The position numbers and the translations under genes were made by a program. Source: RYN-433 sp036558265 (GTDB lineage: Bacteria > Planctomycetota > Phycisphaerae > Tepidisphaerales > Tepidisphaeraceae). Taken from it: a stretch of DNA of 10,097 nucleotides. The notes under the pieces are model-generated. The model did no database searches. It had not been told where the DNA came from and worked only from the letters and a program-made list of their open reading frames with translations. Numbering within the stretch: the first letter of the stretch is position 1; every line of letters starts with the position of its first letter. The stretch is from the NCBI GenBank assembly GCA_036558265.1, contig DATBFY010000462.1, positions 1 through 10,097 on the forward strand, read 5' to 3'. Positions 7,013 through 10,097 of the stretch are shown one piece after another.

Positions 7013-7027
7013 GTTGAGACTGAGTAT
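7013..7027. promoter_or_regulatory. Candidate Rrf2 operator, site 2
   Basis: GTTGAGACTGAGTAT differs from site 1 at two of 15 positions and begins two bases after the -10 box. It overlaps the perfect inverted repeat TCAGT-TGAG-ACTGA (7010-7023). Placement over the expected transcription start suggests repression of sufBCD by the same regulator. The claim rests on two sites in one window. Confidence 0.5.
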
Positions 7028-7058
7028 CAATGACGATGAGCTGTGAGGACATTGAGCC

Positions 7059-8528
7059 ATGCCAACCGCAGAACGCGAAATCGAGACGCTGGCCAATCGC
7101 GAGTACAAGTGGGGGTTCGTCACTCCGATCGAAGCGGATTCGCTGCCCCCGGGGTTGAACGAGGAGACGGTCCGGTTCATCTCCGCGAAGAAGGGCGAGC
7201 CAGACTGGATGCTGGAGTGGCGGCTCAAGGCCTATCGCCACTGGCTGACGATGGAAGAGCCGCACGACTGGCCCCACCTGAAGTACCCGAAGATCGACTA
7301 TCAGGCGGCGTCGTACTTCTCGGCGCCAAAGCCCAAGAAGAAGAGCCTGGACGAGATCGACCCGGAACTGCTGGCCACGTATGAGAAGCTGGGCATCCCA
7401 CTGAATGAACGCAAAGCCCTCTTAGGAATCGAAGAGGAAGGCCAGGCCCCGGTGGCCGTGGATGCCGTTTTTGACTCAGTTTCGGTGGCCACGACGTTCC
7501 GCAAGTCGCTGGCGGAGAAGGGGATCATCTTCTGCTCGTTCGGCGAGGCGGTGAAGGAGCATCCGGAGTTGGTACAGAAGTACATGGGGTCGGTGGTGCC
7601 GTACTCCGACAACTTCTACGCGACGCTGAACTCGGCGGTGTTCACCGATGGGTCATTCGTGTACGTGCCGAGGGGGGTGCGGTGCCCGATGGAGCTTTCG
7701 ACGTACTTCCGCATCAACGCGCGGAACACGGGGCAGTTCGAGCGGACGCTGATCATCGCGGATGAGGGGGCGTACGTGAGTTACCTCGAAGGGTGCACGG
7801 CGCCGCAGCGGGATGAGAACCAGTTGCACGCGGCGGTGGTGGAGCTGGTGGCGCTGGATAACGCGACGATCAAGTACTCGACGGTGCAGAACTGGTATCC
7901 GGGTGATCCGCAGACGGGGAAGGGCGGGATCTACAACTTCGTGACCAAGCGCGGCAAGTGCGCCGGCAAAAACAGCAAGATCACCTGGACGCAGGTCGAG
8001 ACGGGGTCGGCGATCACGTGGAAGTATCCCTCGTGCATTCTGCAGGGCGACAACAGCGTGGGCGAGTTTTACTCGGTCGCGCTGACCAATCACCACCAGC
8101 AGGCCGACACCGGGACGAAGATGATCCACATCGGGAAGAACACCCGATCGACGATCGTGAGCAAGGGGATCTCGGCGGGTGTGGGACAGAACACGTACCG
8201 AGGCCTCGTGAAGATCCTCAAGGGCGCGACGAACGCGCGGAACTACACGCAGTGCGACTCGCTGCTGCTGGGGGACCGGTGCGGGGCGCACACGTTCCCG
8301 TACGTCGAGGTTCGGAACACGACGAGCAAGGCCGAGCACGAGGCGAGCACGTCGAAGATCGGCGAGGATCAGCTCTTCTATTGCAAGACGCGCGGGATCG
8401 CGTTGGAAGACGCGATCAACATGATCGTCAGCGGGTTCTGCAAGGACGTGTTCCGGGAGTTGCCAATGGAATTCGCGGTGGAGGCGCAGAAGTTGCTCGG
8501 GGTGAGCTTGGAAGGCAGCGTCGGGTAG
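7059..8528 (+). CDS. sufB: SufB, scaffold subunit of the SufBCD Fe-S assembly complex
   Basis: SufB and SufD form a dimer on which, driven by the SufC ATPase, an Fe-S cluster is built in the cytoplasm. The 489-residue length is normal. The C-terminal 90 residues align without gaps, by distance from the end, with the E. coli protein: Cys399 in TQCDSLLLG corresponds to Cys405, and His427-Glu428 in KAEHEAST to His433-Glu434, residues known to be needed for cluster assembly. YLEGCTAP with Cys246 matches the sulfur-accepting Cys254 region. Other family blocks are GSVVPYSDNFYATLNSAVF at 177-195 and FPYVEVRN. GAGGA lies about 10 bases before the ATG. sufC follows after a 98-base repeat-filled spacer. 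Confidence 0.97.
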   Translation: MPTAEREIETLANREYKWGFVTPIEADSLPPGLNEETVRFISAKKGEPDWMLEWRLKAYRHWLTMEEPHDWPHLKYPKIDYQAASYFSAPKPKKKSLDEIDPELLATYEKLGIPLNERKALLGIEEEGQAPVAVDAVFDSVSVATTFRKSLAEKGIIFCSFGEAVKEHPELVQKYMGSVVPYSDNFYATLNSAVFTDGSFVYVPRGVRCPMELSTYFRINARNTGQFERTLIIADEGAYVSYLEGCTAPQRDENQLHAAVVELVALDNATIKYSTVQNWYPGDPQTGKGGIYNFVTKRGKCAGKNSKITWTQVETGSAITWKYPSCILQGDNSVGEFYSVALTNHHQQADTGTKMIHIGKNTRSTIVSKGISAGVGQNTYRGLVKILKGATNARNYTQCDSLLLGDRCGAHTFPYVEVRNTTSKAEHEASTSKIGEDQLFYCKTRGIALEDAINMIVSGFCKDVFRELPMEFAVEAQKLLGVSLEGSVG

Positions 8529-8626
8529 TCAGTCGTCCGCGGTCCGTGGTCCGTTCTGTGGCGGACCGGGCGCACTGAGGCTGATGACCGACCAGAACAA
8601 CTGACAAAGGACAACGGACAACTGAC
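8528..8626. repeat. Inverted heptad arrays filling the sufB-sufC spacer
   Basis: Four 7-base units of the form GTCNGNN lie at 8528-8555, starting on the last base of the sufB stop codon. Four units of the form AANNGAC lie at 8599-8626, ending right at the sufC ATG. The second array is the reverse complement of the first at about 22 of 28 positions, across a 43-base loop. The RNA could fold into a long stem covering the sufC start region. The only Shine-Dalgarno-like sequences (AAAGGA at 8606 and GGA at 8616) lie inside the repeat. Confidence 0.75.
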
Positions 8627-9406
8627 ATGCCATTGCTCGAAGTGAAAAACCTGCACGCGAAGGTCGCCGGGGCCGGCGGGCGGGAGATCCTCAAAGGCGT
8701 GGACCTGACGATCGACGCGGGGGAGGTACACGCGATCATGGGGAAGAACGGGTCGGGCAAGTCGACCCTCTGCCAGGTGATCGCGGGGCGCGAGACGTAC
8801 GAGGTGACCGAGGGGCAGATCTTCTTCGAAGGCAAGGATCTCCTGGAGATGTCGGCCGAGGAGCGGGCGCGCGGGGGCGTGTTCCTCGCGTTCCAATATC
8901 CGGTGGAGATCCCGGGCGTGTCGACGGATTACTTCCTCAAGGCGGCAGTGAACGAGGTTCGCAAGCACCACGGCGAGGCGGAGCTCGACGCGATGCAGTT
9001 CCTCAAGCTGTTCAAGGAAAAGCGGGAGCTGCTGGAGATCGATCAGTCGTTCACGCGACGGGCGGTCAATGAAGGCTTTTCCGGCGGCGAGAAGAAGCGG
9101 AACGAAGTGTTCCAGATGGCGGTCATGAACCCGAAGCTGGGTCTCCTGGACGAGACCGACTCGGGGCTGGATATCGATGCGCTCAAGACGGTGGCCAAGG
9201 GGATCAACGTGCTGCACCAGCAGGACGCGCACCGGGCGATGCTGATCGTGACGCACTACCAGCGGCTGTTGAACTACGTGGTGCCCGATCGCGTTCACGT
9301 GATGATGGACGGGCGGATCGTGGAGTCTGGCGGCAAGGAACTGGCGCTTCAGCTCGAAGAGAAGGGGTATCGGTGGGTGGAAGAGGAAGTGAAGCAGGGC
9401 GCGTGA
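8627..9406 (+). CDS. sufC: SufC, ATPase of the SufBCD complex
   Basis: SufC is the soluble ABC-type ATPase that drives conformational change in SufB-SufD during cluster assembly; it is not a transporter. All motifs are present in the 259 residues: Walker A GKNGSGKST at 39-47, Q-loop Gln90 in LAFQYP, signature FSGGEKKRNE at 151-160, Walker B LGLLDE at 171-176 followed by TDSGLD, and H-loop His210 in VTHYQRLL. The SGGEKKRNE and LDETDSGLDIDAL stretches are diagnostic for SufC rather than other ABC proteins. Walker A has Lys40 where Pro is common, a tolerated variation. The ATG directly abuts the heptad array, and sufD starts 40 bases after the TGA. Confidence 0.97.
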   Translation: MPLLEVKNLHAKVAGAGGREILKGVDLTIDAGEVHAIMGKNGSGKSTLCQVIAGRETYEVTEGQIFFEGKDLLEMSAEERARGGVFLAFQYPVEIPGVSTDYFLKAAVNEVRKHHGEAELDAMQFLKLFKEKRELLEIDQSFTRRAVNEGFSGGEKKRNEVFQMAVMNPKLGLLDETDSGLDIDALKTVAKGINVLHQQDAHRAMLIVTHYQRLLNYVVPDRVHVMMDGRIVESGGKELALQLEEKGYRWVEEEVKQGA

Positions 9407-9429
9407 AGCGTGAAGACGTGACGATTCGT
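9402..9429. repeat. Short degenerate heptad-like repeat at the sufC end
   Basis: CGTGAAG occurs twice in tandem (9402 and 9409), followed by looser CGTGA copies at 9417 and 9427. The sufC stop codon lies in the first unit. Spacing drifts from 7 to 8 to 10, so this is weaker than the other heptad tracts and may be chance. Confidence 0.4.
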
Positions 9430-9446
9430 GAGCGGCGGAGCAGGTG

Positions 9447-10097
9447 ATGACGCAGTTGGCAGAACAAAAGACTTCCCCTCTGAGACACTTCACTTCATCG
9501 GAGAAGCAGGTGAACGTCGTCCCTTCGCCCGCATGGCTGGAGAAGCTGCGCAAGCACGCGCTGCACCGGTTCGAGCAGGTCGGGTTCCCGCCGCCCAAGG
9601 CCGAGGCGTGGCGGCACACGAACTTCGCGCCGATCACGAAGACCAAATGGGAGCCGGCGGAGGCCGGGAACGCGGCTGAAGTCGGGTTTCTTGTCGAGCA
9701 GTTCACGTTCGGCCGCGAGGCGGCGGTCGAGTTGGTGTTCGTCAACGGCCGGTATCACGGGGAGCTGTCGCGGGTGGACGCGAGGCTGCCGCGCGGCGTG
9801 CGGGTCGGAAGCCTGGCGGAAGCGGCGGCGAGCGAGGGAGAGGTCGTCCAGCGTTACCTGGCGAAATACGCCTCGATCGAGGTCAACCCGTTCGTGGCGC
9901 TCAACACCGGCCTGGTTGCGGACGGCGCATACGTTCACCTGCCGACCGGGACGGCGATCGAGCAGCCGATCCACGTGCTGCTGATCTCAACCGGGGGCGA
10001 GCGGCCGACCGTGTCGCACCCGCGGGTGCTGGTCGTGGCCGGCGACAACGTTGGGGCGACGATCGTCGAGAGCTACGTCGGGACGGACCACGCCTAC
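9447..10097 (+). CDS. sufD: SufD, scaffold partner of SufB (partial)
   Basis: The window shows the first 217 codons, still open at the edge. SufD pairs with SufB and SufC in the cluster-assembly complex. The N-terminal helical part carries the family pattern of an aromatic/Gly/Pro stretch then EAWRHTNFAPI (FEQVGFPPPKAEAWRHTNF, residues 42-60). The core then begins with VNPFVALNTGLVADGAYVHL at 147-166, followed by the start of the beta-helix with HPRVLVVAGDNVGATIVESYVG at 191-212. GGAG lies 6 bases before the ATG, supporting this start. The catalytic His region expected in the C-terminal half is off the edge. In many suf loci a SufS cysteine desulfurase follows; it cannot be seen here. Confidence 0.93.
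   Translation, partial: MTQLAEQKTSPLRHFTSSEKQVNVVPSPAWLEKLRKHALHRFEQVGFPPPKAEAWRHTNFAPITKTKWEPAEAGNAAEVGFLVEQFTFGREAAVELVFVNGRYHGELSRVDARLPRGVRVGSLAEAAASEGEVVQRYLAKYASIEVNPFVALNTGLVADGAYVHLPTGTAIEQPIHVLLISTGGERPTVSHPRVLVVAGDNVGATIVESYVGTDHAY

Noticed and set aside
8528..8626. Repeat arrays considered as a CRISPR
   Set aside because: The units are 7 bases long, degenerate, without spacers, and inverted in the second half.
8378..9745. Long minus-strand open frame of 455 codons opposite sufC
   Set aside because: It lies antisense to sufB, sufC and sufD, which have complete family motifs. It shows no recognisable domain and reads through the heptad spacer.

Overview
This is a GC-rich bacterial window with a divergent layout. 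Positions 1 to about 5896 are coded on the minus strand. Positions about 6133 to 10097 are coded on the plus strand. About 240 bases between the two halves carry promoter and operator-like sequence. No gene-free stretch is longer than 300 bases, and I see no rRNA, tRNA, CRISPR array or transposase gene. The SUF genes, the glycosidase/GT2 fusion, the YdjC-type deacetylase and the heptad-repeat spacers would suit a planctomycete or another GC-rich Gram-negative lineage, but that placement is an inference with low confidence.

Left half, minus strand, in order of transcription: (1) a large membrane protein fusing a clan GH-A-like glycosidase domain to a family 2 glycosyltransferase (3305-5896); (2) a small conserved-looking protein of unknown function (2883-3230), whose stop shares one base with the start of (3) a HEPN-like helical protein (2368-2883); (4) a YdjC/ChbG/HpnK-type carbohydrate deacetylase (1578-2348); (5) an ABC exporter of the half-transporter type, cut by the window edge after its Q-loop (1-1338). 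The spacer between (4) and (5) holds two inverted copies of a short hairpin-forming repeat, flanked by 7-base repeats. The glycosyltransferase, deacetylase and exporter suggest surface glycan or glycolipid work, but nothing proves a single pathway.

Right half, plus strand: an Rrf2-family regulator, an A-type Fe-S carrier (SufA-like), SufB, SufC and the first 217 codons of SufD. This is a SUF iron-sulfur cluster assembly locus. SufB, SufC and SufD form the scaffold ATPase complex, the A-type protein passes clusters on, and the Rrf2 protein probably senses cluster status and controls the locus. A near-consensus promoter lies before the regulator and a second, weaker one before sufB. A shared 15-base motif, GTTGAGACTNAGTNT, sits 1-2 bases downstream of the -10 box in both, which makes it a good candidate operator.

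The most interesting observations are the shared candidate operator, the glycosidase/glycosyltransferase fusion without a signal peptide, the translationally coupled HEPN-like pair, and the heptad repeats that fill the sufB-sufC spacer as inverted arrays and may fold over the sufC start.
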